From positions 28,385,019-28,449,018 of the forward strand of contig OZ020491.1 in assembly GCA_963971405.1 (NCBI GenBank): a DNA stretch of 64,000 nt. The letters run 5' to 3'. Positions 11,450 to 22,639 of the stretch are shown here, one piece after another. The stretch's first letter is position 1. Every line of letters starts with the position of its first letter. The stretch comes from Psococerastis gibbosa. Taxonomy: Eukaryota; Arthropoda; Insecta; Psocodea; Psocidae. The notes beneath the pieces are model-generated. The model was not told the DNA's origin and ran no database searches. It was given only the letters and a program-made list of their open reading frames with translations. The position numbers and the translations under genes were made by a program.

Positions 11450-12300
11450 TACAACCGACTTACAGACAACCAATATAATTAATGAAAATTCAAATGCTAT
11501 TATAATCATAGCAACAATAAGGTAAAATAAAATAATTGATTTATTTGTATACATGTATGTTTATAATAATAAAAGCATTTTGCTTAAAATTTATCTACTT
11601 TTGCTTTACTTTACCAATTTCTGTAAAGTTGTAAAAATATTGTAGCAGATAATTTTTCGAAAAATGATGCCATAAGAAAGTTTCACTTACGTGTGTACAC
11701 CGATACACGCACGCTAATTTTTATTTAATTAACTCAGCAAGTTATTAAAAATTTGACTCATCTAAGTTGTAGAAGACTACTTCGTCCATCATAATATAAT
11801 CGAGTATTTTTACTTTTCGGTTTTTTAGTTCTTCCAAAAATCCCAGAATACGCGAAATTTTAGTCCTGTCTGGTATTTATGAAATCACTAAGGTACCAAA
11901 AATTTAATATTTCCTATTATATGACGCATGAAGTAGTGTTCCACAACTTCCGCATGAGTCAATTCCTTAATGACTTGCTTTTTTAATGGCATAAAAAAAA
12001 TAAAAAGTCAATAAAAACATGAAATTTTGGGGTGCTCATTTTCTACGTAGCAAATAGGTAGCATTCAAAGTCAATACGTTAACCGCCAATTTCCTAGTTT
12101 CTTAGTTATTTAAATAAGTATGAATTATTATGTGATATTGTGTTAATCTTACGATTGACTGTATAGCCTTTCGAGTTCGGTGCCTGGCGTGTATGTAGCC
12201 TTCACTTACTCCAATTAGCTACAACTATTGAACTCCTTCCTCAAGACTACCACCTGAATCGAATTTTGTACAATAACGACTTTTGCTTGCAATAAAGTAG
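11450..12300. other. AT-rich intergenic
   Basis: No ORF of note and no repeat boundary that I can define. Confidence 0.5.
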
Positions 12301-12307
12301 TTGTTTT

Positions 12308-12352
12308 TTTCATTTCATTTCATTTCATTTCATTTCATTTCATTTCATTGTG
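12308..12352 (+). repeat. ATTTC pentanucleotide microsatellite
   Basis: About eight tandem copies of CATTT/ATTTC. Confidence 0.95.
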
Positions 12353-12374
12353 GCCAATTTGAATTAGATAGAGT

Positions 12375-12525
12375 CAAGACCGTGCCCAGGTTTTTATTTG
12401 GGAGGGGGTCTAAATTTTTTTTTACGAATTTTATTAATGAAAGCCCAATCTATCCCGTGTAAAGCCCTTTTATTTCGGAGGGAGTCCGAACCCCTTGGAC
12501 CCCCCCCCCCTTTGGCACGGCCTTG
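12375..12525. mobile_element. hAT-type MITE, 151 bp
   Basis: Ends CAAGACCGTGCCCAGG and GGCACGGCCTTG. Flanking octamers GATAGAGT and AATAGAGT differ at one base. A C run lies near 12499-12510. Confidence 0.8.
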
Positions 12526-12667
12526 AATAGAGTTACATGTTATTATGTATCAAAATTATCACAATAATTTCTTTCGTTTGTTTTGATAATTTTGAAAACT
12601 CTAATATGGATATATCACGAGATTTTTATTTTTACACTGACAAGCTTTTCCCACTCCTTTCTCTTAA

Positions 12668-13051
12668 GGCGCCCATTCCACCGACCGGCTAGGGCTATTT
12701 ACAAAACGGTGACGTGGTAGCAGACATTCAAGACTTAGGTGTCGTTTCCATCGACCTCGCATTGCAGACTGCAAATGACATTGACGGAAATTAGAATTTT
12801 TCTTTTTATAGAAATCTATTAAAATGTTTGTACTTAACATATCCCATGACGCCTTTTTTTTATTTTTAGTTTGTTTGTTTGTGATTTTACTGTATGATCA
12901 TTGATCAATTTTAACTATGGCATAGAGGAAAATAAACATTTCCGTCAATTCTGCAATGCGAGGTCGGTGGAAACCCCGCCTAAGTCTTGAATGTCTGCTA
13001 CCACGTCACTGTTTTTGTAAATAGCCCTAGCCGGTCGGTGGAATGGGCACC
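12668..13051. mobile_element. Harbinger-like foldback MITE, copy 2
   Basis: Starts GGCGCCCATTCCACCG and ends GGTGGAATGGGCACC. TAA flanks both sides (12665-12667 and 13052-13054). The interior is inverted relative to copies 1 and 3. It keeps ATG triplets on both strands facing outward from GATCATTGATCAATTTTAAC. Confidence 0.85.
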
Positions 13052-13054
13052 TAA

Positions 13055-14090
13055 GAAACGCATACAATAAAGAAACACAAAAACTAGCGCCAAAATACGC
13101 CAGTTCAAAATACAACTCAAACACAAGAATCTCGAGGGATTGCAAGTAGAATGGTTTGCATATAAAGAAATTCAAGTCCTTATTATCGAAGTAGGGTTCT
13201 TTTATAATAGCCCGCTATTGTACGGGTAGTGTACTTGAGAAATCTTGATATATTTTCAAACCATTATTGCTAGCAATGGCTCCATTTTCCAAGCTAAGAA
13301 TTCACGTTGAGCTTATGTGAACACGTAATTTTGTAAGTCGTTGTTTATGGTTCTTTATACCCTAGTTGATTTCGTTGAGGAAATCATGCTTGAGCTATTG
13401 ATTGTTATTTACTGACAAGTTTGATTGAGTGTTTTGCTGTATTTCTTGTGTTATGTTAGATAGGCTTCTCGGTATAGAGGTAGCGTTGGCTGTTTGACTG
13501 AGAAAATTGTCTTGTTCCATTTTCCAAGTTTATTTCAAAATTTCAGTTTCAGAATACGCCTAGGATTTAGAACGCTTAGCTTATGTAAACACGTAATTTT
13601 GAAAGTCGTTGTTTATGGTTCTTTATACCCTAGTTGATTTCGTTAAGGAAATCATGCTTGTGCTATTGATTGTTATTTACTGACAAGTTTGATTGAGTGT
13701 TTTGCTGTATTTCTTGTGTTATGTTAGATGGGCTTCTCGGTATAGAGGTAGCGTTGGCTGTTTGTCTGAGAAAATTGTCTTGTTCCAATTTCCAAGTTTA
13801 TTACAAAATTTCAGTTTCAGAATACGCCCAGGATTTAGAATCTCATATTTTCTTTCTTTTTTCTTTCTGCAACAAAAGGTCAATTTGGCGTTAAAATTGA
13901 TAATAAAGGTCTGTAAGCTAATGAAAATATGTTTTCGAAAATTCATGGTTTAGCAATTTTGGAAGAAACTCACCATAGTATTTGTATACCGTACCTTAAT
14001 ATTGTTTCCTTAAATTTTAATTTTTCTACTACTAAAATTAAATTTTCTAAAGTGTGGATGGCTGTCTCATCTAAATTATAACATTATAAG
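13055..14090. repeat. Direct repeat of about 250 bp in intergenic DNA
   Basis: The block at about 13255-13570, including TGATTTCGTTGAGGAAATCATGC-like and GGTATAGAGGTAGCGTTGGC segments, is repeated at 13580-13840. The two are largely identical over their shared length. ORFs at 13693-13953 are inside the second copy, overlap on both strands and have no family character. Confidence 0.7.
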
Positions 14091-14097
14091 GAAATTT

Positions 14098-14380
14098 CTT
14101 TTTCTTCTTCTTCTGCTGCTTCTTCTTCTTCCTCCTTAGTGAGCAGAAAGGGTCACCCCGGACCCCTTTCTTATACCCCACCCGGTCTGTCACCAATGTC
14201 TTGACTCGGGGTATTGATTTTCCTCTTGTTCAGGCGAGTTGTTCGAATCGAGTGTTGTCTACGGTCTGCCAAAGGGTCTTCAAGCTAATGCCAACCTCCG
14301 CGTGGACTTACTAACATCCACCCTTTGGACGTAGCCAAACCATTGCAGCTGCTTGTCCTAAGGAATTTTCAATTTATATA
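14098..14380 (-). pseudogene. Possible LINE tail with GAA repeat
   Basis: On the - strand the sequence runs from a coding-like stretch into a GAA-rich 3' tract (14100-14137 on +). This is the arrangement of the other LINE tails here. A QWFGYVQRVD-like block resembles the GHVxRM motif of LINE C-termini. Frames are broken. The assignment is weak. Confidence 0.35.
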
Positions 14381-14950
14381 TAATGTAGTGAGTTTTTCAT
14401 CGAAGTGAAAGGCTGAATCATCCTAATATTTAACTACTAGCAAGAAAATACGTCCTATACAATCGGCAAGATAATAAAAATAATAATAACAATGCTTTAT
14501 TTCCAACAAATACAATCATTAGACGAAATACAATTAGGGCTCCCATGCCTTCATAGAGGCAGATTATGATTTAGAGTAAGCTGTCTGCACCATTCGAAAA
14601 TTTCAATTCAAATCCAGCTTAAGGCCAAATCATCTCAATCTTCGACATCCTTTTTCTATTCTTACGCAAAATTCAAAGATTCTTTGTACGCTAAAATTTT
14701 TAATAATGGAAACAATGCGAAAGCCGCAGGCCACCATCGACAGAGAGCAGCACCCGCGCTATATCATCAAAAGAAGCCTGTAAGCGAAATTTTATAATAT
14801 CTTTTTAATTGTAAGACAAGTCGACGGGCTTGTTACATTTTTGGAGCTTCGTCTTCTCTCTTCTTTTGCTCGATTTTGTTCCAATTGCTTTCTTTAGGCT
14901 TCTAGCTAAGGATTTTTTCATTAATTTTCCATTTTCTATAGCAACCCTTT
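14381..14950. other. Intergenic, no supported gene
   Basis: AT-rich; nothing recognised before the LINE fragment. Confidence 0.4.
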
Positions 14951-14969
14951 TCCTTTATATTTTCGGGGT

Positions 14970-15475
14970 ATTAACGTGGTCGAACAAAATAAGCCTTGGA
15001 CTAAGAAAACTAATGGTGAAGTCCCTGGTTTGGAGCGTTGCTCTTTACGGATGTGAAACGTGGTGCATAAGTGAGAAACTAATAAAGAAACTCGAAGTAT
15101 TTGAGATGTGGTGCTATCGTCGCATGCTACGAATACCTTGGCAAGCCCATGTTGCAAATGATGACGTTCTAACCAGAGTAAGCGATACAAAAACTCTCCT
15201 TGCATCGATAAGGAAAAGAAGAGCTCACTGGATTGGCCATTTGCTTAGACACGAAAACTTAGTAAGCTGCATCATAGAGGGAACAATAGAAGGAGTAAAC
15301 CAACCTGGGCGCCCAAGAAACGATTACCTGCAGGAAGTTATGGAGGATGTAGGGGCCAAGACATACGTGGAGCTGAAGAGAGCGTGCCAGGATCGAGGGG
15401 AGTGGAGGCATCGAAGTCACATGTTGCTGCCAACCAGCCATCCGGCTGTAACTTGAAGAAGAAGAACGTGGTTCT
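14970..15475 (+). pseudogene. LINE C-terminal reverse transcriptase fragment
   Basis: Part of a 208-residue open frame (14830-15456). From about residue 48 it reads NKISLGLRKLM, then LYGCETW, FEMWCYRRMLRIPW, RKRRAHWIGHLLRHENL and a GRPRNDYLQ block. This order is characteristic of the C-terminal thumb/tail of RTE/Jockey-group LINE proteins. The upstream 45 residues are hydrophobic and probably unrelated flank. The catalytic palm and endonuclease are absent, so it is a 5'-truncated copy. The stop is followed by GAAGAAGAAGAA, the 3' tail shared with other copies. Related tandem copies lie on the - strand at 40925-41640. Confidence 0.8.
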
Positions 15476-15601
15476 AAGACACGATATGATACGATAGATC
15501 TCAGTGAGTTGAACTCTACACTTCTACCAAAGAAGTACGTGTGATATACCGTACTTACTTTTTTTTCTTATACTTTGAGCTCTTGCGTATGCAAGTACGT
15601 A

Positions 15602-16519
15602 CAAGGTTTGTCCGGAAAGTAGTGGGACTGGATTTTTCCTGTCCAAACGGAGGAGAGAGATCTTCATAGGCGGAGTTGGTGGTGGGGGGTTCTTGAGAAG
15701 CAGCGCACCGGTCGCCAAAGTCGTCCGAGCCTTTGAGGAGTCAACATCGGGCTTCAAGCGAACCTCTGTTAATGTGTCGTCACGGTCGGAGATGAATCGT
15801 TTACTCGAACAGCCTCACGCTGTCAAGTTTTAGGTTAAACTTGGCAAAACCGCCACGGAAACAGTTGTTTTGATGAAAACAGCTTACGGAGATGATGCCA
15901 TGGGCTGAACAAGCGTGTTGGAATGGCACAAGTTGCTTCGCGAGGGCAGGGAGCAAGTTGAGGACGATCAGCGCGTAGGACGTCCTTCTTCAAGCAAAAT
16001 TGACGAAAACGTGGCAAAGGGATGATTCACATGGAATTTGTACCACCTGGTCAGATAGTGAATGCAGCATTTTCCGTGAAAGTGCTTGACCGACTGAGAA
16101 AACGAATCGTCCGCGTCCGCCCAGCCTTCGCGAATGCGTGGAAGCTGCATCATGACAATGCACCAAGTCACACGGCGCTCATTGTCACGGAGTATCTGGC
16201 CAAACACGGCATTTTCAACCATCCCCCAGTCACCCTACAGCCCAAATGTCGCTCCCCCCAGACTATTTCTCTTTCCTCACCTCAAACAGAAGCTGAAGGG
16301 ACACCACCACGGCTCGGTACAGGGAGTTCAAGACGCCGTGACGAGGAAAATAAACGAAAATACCGCGTTCCAGAGGGCTTTCGAGGATTGGAAAAAGCGC
16401 TGGCGGCGCTGTGTGGCTGCAGAAGGTTCCTATTTTGAAATTGTTTAAGTCAATGTACCGATATTGTAAATAAATTTTCTTTCCTGGATTCAGTCCCACT
16501 ACTTTCCGGACAAACCCTG
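15602..16519 (+). mobile_element. Mariner transposon, internally deleted, 918 bp
   Basis: Terminal inverted repeats of about 29 bp (GGTTTGTCCGGAAAGTAGTG inside each end) are bounded by TA at 15600-15601 and 16520-16521, the Tc1/mariner target. Full mariners are usually about 1.3 kb, so roughly 400 bp is missing. The interior holds two separated transposase blocks, described next. The element cannot move itself but its ends look intact. Confidence 0.95.
15700..16446 (+). pseudogene. Mariner transposase remnant
   Basis: The N-terminal block (about 15825-16020) reads VKLGKTATETVVLMKTAYGD, LEWHKLLREGREQVEDDQR and GRPSSSKIDENV: the helix-turn-helix DNA-binding half and linker of mariner transposase, with an in-frame stop. 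The next residues jump to IHMEFVPPGQIVNAAF, so the segment with the first catalytic aspartate is deleted. WKLHHDNAPSHTA keeps the second aspartate. A frameshift leads to PYSPNVAPPRLFLFP, where intact enzymes have SPDLAPCDFFLFP: the third catalytic aspartate is arginine. The C-terminal block ends WKKRWRRCVAAEGSYFE. It is dead. Confidence 0.92.
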
Positions 16520-16585
16520 TATGCGTAAGCCGAATGAGTGACTACTTACACGGTCCTAAGATATTACTTCTTAATGAAAGATTAA

Positions 16586-17304
16586 GGCCAAACCGGAGGG
16601 GGTCACGTGACTGGCCTGGAAATGACTTTGCAGGGGGTTCCTAATACACATTTTAAACCGTAGGGATATAGTAATAATCGATAGAAGGGACAAGTATACG
16701 CGTAGACATGCTTACGCCATGCAACTGAACAAAAATTACTATTACTATAGGTCTCAAATTCGTGCATGAAGCATTTAAAAACATACCTCTTAGAACATTT
16801 TTACGTGCCCCACAGGGAAGAGAACCTCCAACTTTTGTAATTAAATGCTTACCATTGCAAATATGAACACTTAATTTGACAGTAAAGCGCCAGCAATAGG
16901 TAAAACTGCAATTATTTAAAATAATAAAATGTGAAATACAGATCAGGTACGCGACGCGGGGCTTTGTTTATAAAATGGATATTCAACCATTCCGTGACTA
17001 GAGACAGTTATCAATATGGCTGCTACGTGTAGCCTGCACAAGATAAGTACGCAATTCGGCGGTGCAATAGCCTGCACAAGCTAACTACTAAACTACAGAG
17101 TTTTTGACCGGGTCCAAGTAACCGCTTTGCTATGCTGCAGTGTGTAAGACTTCGATATTTTTTGCGTTGGTACTTATCTCTGATAGTTGGCTTATGGTTA
17201 ACGGGTGCCTCGTAAGGCATATTAGGGCTCCCGCCGCTCCAGTTCTATTATATTTCTATGTATTCAACACTCAATGTTCAAGGTCAAAAGTCTCCGGTTT
17301 GACC
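16586..17304. mobile_element. TTAA-flanked MITE, 719 bp
   Basis: Inverted ends GGCCAAACCGGAG and CTCCGGTTTGACC, with TTAA on both sides (16582-16585, 17305-17308). A TTAA target suggests a piggyBac-like mobiliser, though the ends do not begin CCC as in typical piggyBac. It contains no protein. Parts recur inverted at 10960-11425 and in the foldback at 21382-21905. Confidence 0.7.
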
Positions 17305-17439
17305 TTAATGTCTAGCGGGAATTCTAGCTTTTTCTGGTTAAAATTTTCTTAACTCAGGTAGGTAGCTGAACTTAAAGATCTAAGTCCTGTTGAGCTTAGC
17401 TATGATTCAGGTAGTTTTGGATGGTGTCCCTAAGTCCCC

Positions 17440-17640
17440 AATGCCGCAATGTAAACAATTCTGGCAACTCGGATTACAAATTGTTGGTTCGAGTCCTACA
17501 CTTCCTACATTTTCTGGCCATGCTTCGGAGGGCCATGTAAAGCATGCGGTCCCGGGCCTTCGTAGTTGAGTGTAGGAGAACGCTTTATAGCCCTAACTCC
17601 GCTTAGTAATAAAACAAAAAAAGCCCTCATTTATATATTT
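17440..17640 (+). mobile_element. tRNA-derived SINE-B, diverged head
   Basis: B box GGTTCGAGTCCTACAC, then TTTTCTGGCCATGCTTCGG, the GC-rich body, TATAGCCCTAACTCCGCTTA and an ATTT-rich tail. The 5' half of the tRNA-like head is diverged. Confidence 0.75.
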
Positions 17641-17654
17641 ATTTATTTAAACAA

Positions 17655-17960
17655 TGAGTGGGAGGTGAGTCAGGAAACTTCGCAGTCCCATTGAACAAGC
17701 TCGAAGTGTCTTCATCAAACTGCAGAAAGTACTTCGGTGTCGGAGTCTGCAGTTGGAAGTTCGATTGAGAATGGTGAAATTTTATGTGGTTCCAATCGTT
17801 CTATATGTGGTATGGAGGGATGAATTTTTGATCCAAGCTAATGAGTACCGAATCAGCGCATTTGAAATGTGGATGTACAGAAGAATGCTGCGCATATTCT
17901 GGAGGGATCGTGCCCCTAACGTCAATGTTCCAATTCATAGCGGTGAGCCAGCGCAACCCT
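17655..17960 (+). pseudogene. LINE reverse transcriptase C-terminal fragment
   Basis: Reads WEVSQE, then RLRMVKFYVVPIVLYVV, then RISAFEMWMYRRMLRIFWRD. This is the region after the catalytic palm in LINE proteins, with LYGVETW decayed to LYVVWRD. The WEVSQ motif is shared with 28195-28270, so both come from the same family. Frames are broken near the 5' end. Confidence 0.75.
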
Positions 17961-17997
17961 TATTTAATGACTTGAACTGTTAAATAATTAAAATAAA

Positions 17998-18860
17998 GAA
18001 CCGGTCCGAGTTTACTCGAACATGCATTCCAATTTATCAAAATTAGAAGATAGAGAAAATGAGTAATTTCATGGTAAATAATTTTCCTATGGATAAATTT
18101 CCAATATCTCGGGGGGGGGGGGGGGGGGGTTGTCCACCTGACGTCACTCGTCACTGGTGGTGAGGTAAATTCTAAATAGGTCAGACCAACATATTACCAC
18201 ACAGCAATACTGGCAGGGCACGCAATGCATTTGAGTTTGAATTTTCTATCATTTTTTCAAAAAAACATTTATTTGTACAAAACCAAATACTTTTTTGGGA
18301 AAGTAACCTATCCGGATTCGTTACTCAATCTAACACCTAGAACATACCTGAAGGAAGAAATCATCGATAGAAAGGTGTCGCAGAAAAATTATTTTTTAGT
18401 CATTTTTCATTAAAATTTAGAGTTTTTTATTTTTTTTTCCCCAGAAGCAAACTATCAAGGGGCAAGCGACCCCCCGCATTTAATCAACATTAACAACAAC
18501 TACAATATACTGTATGTGAATTAAAAAGAAATCGATGGAGCCGTTTTTGGGAAATAATTTTTTTAGACTTTTTTTTCTAGTTTTTTGAGAATAAAACCCC
18601 CCCAAATTAAGTTAGCCCAAAATAAAAAAATCGTTCCGAGGTATGATTTTTGTGAACCTACATGCTGAATTTCATCAAAATCGGCTGAGTAGTTTGCCCG
18701 GAAATCGACGAACAGACAGACAGACAGACAGACATTTCGTAAAAACCACTTTTTTGGGTTCCTGGGACCTTAAAATGTGTAAATCCGTTGAAATCTCGGA
18801 ATTGAAAATTTCGACCGTCACAAAGCTTTCCTTATACTACGTATAAATTGGAAAGCAAAT
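17998..18860 (+). mobile_element. GACA-bearing element, copy 1
   Basis: Begins CCGGTCCGAGTTTACTCGAA, then GCTTTCCAATTTATC; ends with the complementary ATAAATTGGAAAGC, giving 14-bp subterminal inverted repeats. Inside are a G run at 18112-18129, TTTGCCCGGAAATCGACGAA and a (GACA)n run at 18715-18733. No protein. Other copies: 23414-24404, 36377-37214, 39448-40300 (-) and 47027-47912. Confidence 0.85.
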
Positions 18861-18869
18861 AAGTTCCAT

Positions 18870-19046
18870 TAAATATACAAAAACCAACAAGCTATTTTCA
18901 ATAATTTCGTCCAAAAAAATGTAAAGAAACGAAGTGAGGTGATCCTCCGCAAAAACCTTGCAACCCCAAAAATATTCGATTGTAAACAGAATAAAAACAG
19001 CTGGCCCAAGTATACAACCCTGAGGAACCCCATCAGAAATCTTCAT
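18870..19046 (-). pseudogene. LINE reverse transcriptase fragment
   Basis: The - strand reads SDGVPQGCILGPAVFIL, a well-kept GVPQGxxLGP block, followed by a decayed catalytic region (FAEDHLTSF in place of FADDT). It ends at the border of the GACA element, which probably truncated it. Inactive. Confidence 0.7.
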
Positions 19047-19299
19047 TCACCCGGAACTAACCCCGCTGAATCACGAGGGTGAGCTAAAAAGTTGCAGAGT
19101 TCACGTCTAAATAGCCAGAGTTGAAAAGATTCCGCCAATAGCTTTATGCTTGGCTGACTTTTTGGTCGACCCTTGTAGAATTGGATCTACCTGGAATATT
19201 GAAAACACTCCAGTTGGGGTTTTGTAAGCTATTTTGCACGGGGGTTTGTCACGGTAGGGCAAACTAGAACGTCTAGGCTTTTCTCACTTTCATGTTTGT

Positions 19300-19640
19300 T
19301 TTCAGTGGCGAGATAAGCTTCAGAGATCTTGTCCGCAATGGCCGGGCCCTGAGGCAAATGGATACAGACGTTGTTGCTGACGCTTTAGAAACTGAAACTA
19401 ATATACTTTTCACTACTTTTCAGGGAAGATAAGAAATACCTTCTGCATGTAATAATCCAAGGGAAGATAGGAGGACTGAGGACTCCTGGCAGATGAAGAA
19501 CATCGAATTAGATCGAACATGCTTTGGGCACGTGATGAAGAACGAAAAGTATAGTCTTCCGCATGTAATAATTCAAGAGAAGATAGAAGAACTGAGGCAA
19601 TGGTTTCGCAAGAGCTCGATTTTTCTTTTCAGGGCAGCAG
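19300..19640 (+). pseudogene. LINE C-terminal fragment, partly duplicated
   Basis: Contains GHVMKNEKYSLPHVIIQEKI and, about 100 bp before it, a second KYLLHVIIQGKIGG block, both matching the GHxxRNxKYxLLxxIIxGKIEG tail of LINE proteins. A WFRKSSIFLFRAAVS stretch follows. Stops and frame changes show it is dead. Confidence 0.6.
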
Positions 19641-19649
19641 TCTCCTCGG

Positions 19650-20145
19650 GTGTCTCTTTAATATAATATTCTTCTTATTATATTAATATTAATTTAAAAA
19701 ATGAATAAGTACTTAGACCAGGTTTATTATATTAATTTCTTCAAGTTGCTTTGTTTTCCTCCCGCTAAAAAAAAAACTTTCAAAAACCGTTTAACTCGAA
19801 CGATTATCATAACAAAGAAAATCATCGTAGAATGGCGAAACATCGAACAGATGTTACATCATCGTCTATTAGAAGCTGCCAATTTCTCTGAACCCTTTTC
19901 AAAACTAAAAAAATACAAGGTCTAAAATGTACCCTCACCCTAACTTCCCATTCTTTTCGGGGTCGGCTTGAAAGAACACCTTCTAATTATATAAAACCAA
20001 TTACTCAAAATACAATAGATTGGCCTTATGTTTATCTAGCGTTGAAGTTCATAGGCGGCCCCTGCTGTTGCAAAAGAGAACTGTTCAATGTGTGGCACTG
20101 GGGTGACGGTTCATCGCCAATTTAATTTTTTTTATTTTCTGGTAT
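19650..20145. other. Intergenic, no supported gene
   Basis: A 74-residue basic ORF at 19701-19925 has no domain I recognise. Otherwise AT-rich. Confidence 0.35.
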
Positions 20146-20147
20146 GG

Positions 20148-20372
20148 TTCCCCCCCCCCCTTCTCTCTCTTCTCCCCGTCCTCTCTCTCACCCATCCCCC
20201 TTTCTCTCTCTCTCTCCCTCTTTCTCTCTCATTGCAGTTTCTCTGTCTATCTTCTCTCTGTCTTGTCTCCCCTTCTTCCTCCCTCTCTCTCCTTCTCTCC
20301 CTCTTCCACTTTCTCTCTCTCGCCTGTCTCTTCCTACCTCCCTCTTTCCCTCTCTTTTTCTCATTTCTTTAT
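20148..20372 (+). repeat. CT-rich microsatellite tract
   Basis: Mixed CT, CTT and CCTT repeats over about 220 bp. Two overlapping serine/leucine/proline-rich ORFs across it are composition artefacts. Confidence 0.9.
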
Positions 20373-20831
20373 TCTGACATGTACATGGTCATTGAGACAA
20401 TTACATTAAATACTTTAAAGACCTTTTTCAGGCTACTTTTACCTTACTCTTAAAAAAAAAAAAAAAAATCACATGAAATTGACCTCATCGAAAGAGACAA
20501 GCAGCACCGCTACGAACCGTCGCAATTATATTTGAAAATGTCGGTCAAACGTAAGTTGCATTGTACTGTGGTTCTTTTGTTGTATTTCGAATGGGATGCA
20601 TTCGTATATGTCGAGATGTGTCATCCTTTTTGTAACCCCTGCTTAGTGCCACAGAGTAAGGATTAAAGAAGAGATTTTTTTTTTTTCTGTAGCAAAGTGT
20701 GGCTTGGCGAAATTCATTTTATTAGTAGCTTGTTTCTCAACCGCCCCCAAGTTATATAATGTATGCATATAAATATAATAATAATTGATATTATACTGCT
20801 ATGTTTTGTCTCAATAGTTTGATTACTCTGG

Positions 20832-21050
20832 TAAGGACATGTAGAGTAGTGGTACGGACTCTGACTTTCACCCGAAAGGTTGTTGGTTCGAGTCCTACAC
20901 TTGCTACATTTTCTGGCCATGCTTCGGAGGGCATGTAAAGCAGGCGGTCCCGGGCTTTCCTAGTTGAGTGTAAGAGAGGGCTTTATAGCCCTAACTCCGC
21001 TAGGTTGGCTTAGTAATAGAACAAAAAAAGTCAATATTTATTAATTTATT
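20832..21050 (+). mobile_element. tRNA-derived SINE-B, well preserved
   Basis: Full layout: GGACATGTAGAGTAGTGG head, TGACTTTCACCCGAAAGG anticodon region, B box GGTTCGAGTCC, TTTTCTGGCCATGCTTCGG, GGCGGTCCCGGGCTTTCC and a tail of ATTT repeats. The head resembles tRNA-Glu (UUC). Confidence 0.85.
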
Positions 21051-21083
21051 TATTACTGTCTACTGTATATATTAAGTAACTAA

Positions 21084-21223
21084 GGCGGGGATTCCAGCAA
21101 CATCAATAGTGATATTAAATGTTTTTTTGACGTGGTAGCAGACATTTTTAGACGGTCTAAAACTGTCTGCTACTACGTCAAAAAACATTTAATATCACTA
21201 TTGACGTTGGTGGAGTCCCCGCC
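21084..21223. mobile_element. Hairpin MITE, 140 bp, TAA target
   Basis: Near-perfect hairpin: GGCGGGGATTCCAGCAAC at the left pairs with GTTGGTGGAGTCCCCGCC at the right. TAA flanks both ends (21081-21083, 21224-21226). The arms carry GACGTGGTAGCAGACAT, the same core as the larger Harbinger-like MITEs. Confidence 0.9.
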
Positions 21224-21381
21224 TAAGTAGGGCTAAAACAAAATTCTACCAAGAAGGAATTTAAATTTTATTCAACATTCTGTTATAGTGCATTTTATTG
21301 AACTTTTAGGTCTGTTTGTAAATAAATCATTATTTATTTTATTTATTTTATTATTTATACTAACTTACTGTGTATCATCCC

Positions 21382-21905
21382 GTGGCTGGAGACCGTTATC
21401 AACGTTATCAATATGGCTGCCAGTGTGCCCTGCACAAGTACACAATTTGGCGGGGAAAATAGCCTGCACAAGGTAAGCACAGAGTTTTTGACCGGGTCCA
21501 GGTATCCGCTCTGCTATGCTGCAATATGTAAGACTTCGATATTTTTTGCGTTGGTACTCATCTCTGATAGTTGGCTTATGGTTAACGGGTGCCTCGTAAG
21601 ACGTAAGCCGCTTCAGTTAATATATTTCTATGCTGTATATTCCATAGAAATATATTAACTAAAACGGTGGGAGCCATAATATCCCTTACGGGGCACCCGT
21701 TAACCATAAGCCAACTATCAGAGATATGTAAGTACGGTACCAACGTAAAAAATATCGAAGTCTACCACATTGCTGCATAGCAGAACGGATACCCGGACCC
21801 GGTCAAATACTCTGTACTTAGCTTGGGCAGGCTATTTTCCCAGCGAAATTGCGTACTTATCTTGTGCAGGCATATTGATAACGTTCTACAGCCACGGGAT
21901 GGTAT
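21382..21905. repeat. Large foldback, about 520 bp
   Basis: Two arms of about 240 bp are inverted around 21640. The left arm has TTGACCGGGTCCAGGTATCC and TTATGGTTAACGGGTGCC; the right arm has their complements. It shares sequence with 16990-17290. ORFs in the arms are incidental. Confidence 0.85.
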
Positions 21906-21988
21906 ATGTGCACACTACTATTTTTTTGTAGATTGGAACAGGTTCTGTCCTGCTGGAGTCAACCTGGGATGTCCGTTAGCTGGTCAGT

Positions 21989-22306
21989 CAGGGGCGTAAA
22001 GTTGGGGGGGGGGGCACGGTCCAACTTGCCCCCTCCAGCTCCTTTTGGGGGGCTTTGCCCCCCCCCCCCAGCCTCGAGCAATGTAAGACGTGGTTCATAC
22101 TTCATGGTCCCCTTTGCAGCAATATGAATGTAAGCATTCCCTTTTTAGCTTTGTAAAATCTACAGCTACACATTACACAACTATTAAAATGCGTGAAACC
22201 CCACTATTTTTCTCTTATATTTTCAATTTTTCCTTATCCTGCCTGATGACGTCATAATGTCTACTTAGTTTTGCCCCCGCCATCATTCTAAAACTTTACA
22301 TCTCTG
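21989..22306. mobile_element. hAT-type MITE, about 318 bp
   Basis: Ends CAGGGGCGTAAAGTT and AACTTTACATCTCTG. It is the reverse complement of the copy at 48021-48315. The target duplication is imperfect (GCTGGTC appears on both sides but offset). G and C runs lie near 22004 and 22060. Confidence 0.75.
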
Positions 22307-22319
22307 GCTGGTCTGATAA

Positions 22320-22630
22320 TTGGACGAATAAACAAGATAAACAAAGAGTACAGGTACAAGCTTTCTCAAAACACGGACAACATGCCTACTGCTAGACTTT
22401 GGAATTCCTTGTCAGCCAGGCCATGAGTTTTTGTTTCTAAGGAGTGATGTGTTCGAGTGAATGAATGAGTGCCTGAGATATTGTAAAATTATTTTTTAAT
22501 TGACCACTTTTTTTTTCAATTTTTTCCAAGTTTGTAAGTCTTTCTTTTATTTTTATAATCTAAAAGAAATTGTATGATTTAAATTATGAAATAATTCGTT
22601 TGTTCTCAAGAAATTATTTAAAATTATTTA
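22320..22630. other. Intergenic, no supported gene
   Basis: AT-rich, nothing recognised. Confidence 0.4.
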
Positions 22631-22639
22631 TCATATCCA

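Noticed and set aside
14830..14970. Hydrophobic N-terminus of the 208-residue ORF as part of a protein
   Set aside because: LINE similarity starts only near residue 48; the upstream part is probably flanking sequence in frame by chance.
20088..20453. 121-residue Ser/Leu/Pro-rich ORF
   Set aside because: Lies on a CT microsatellite; two frames are open at once.
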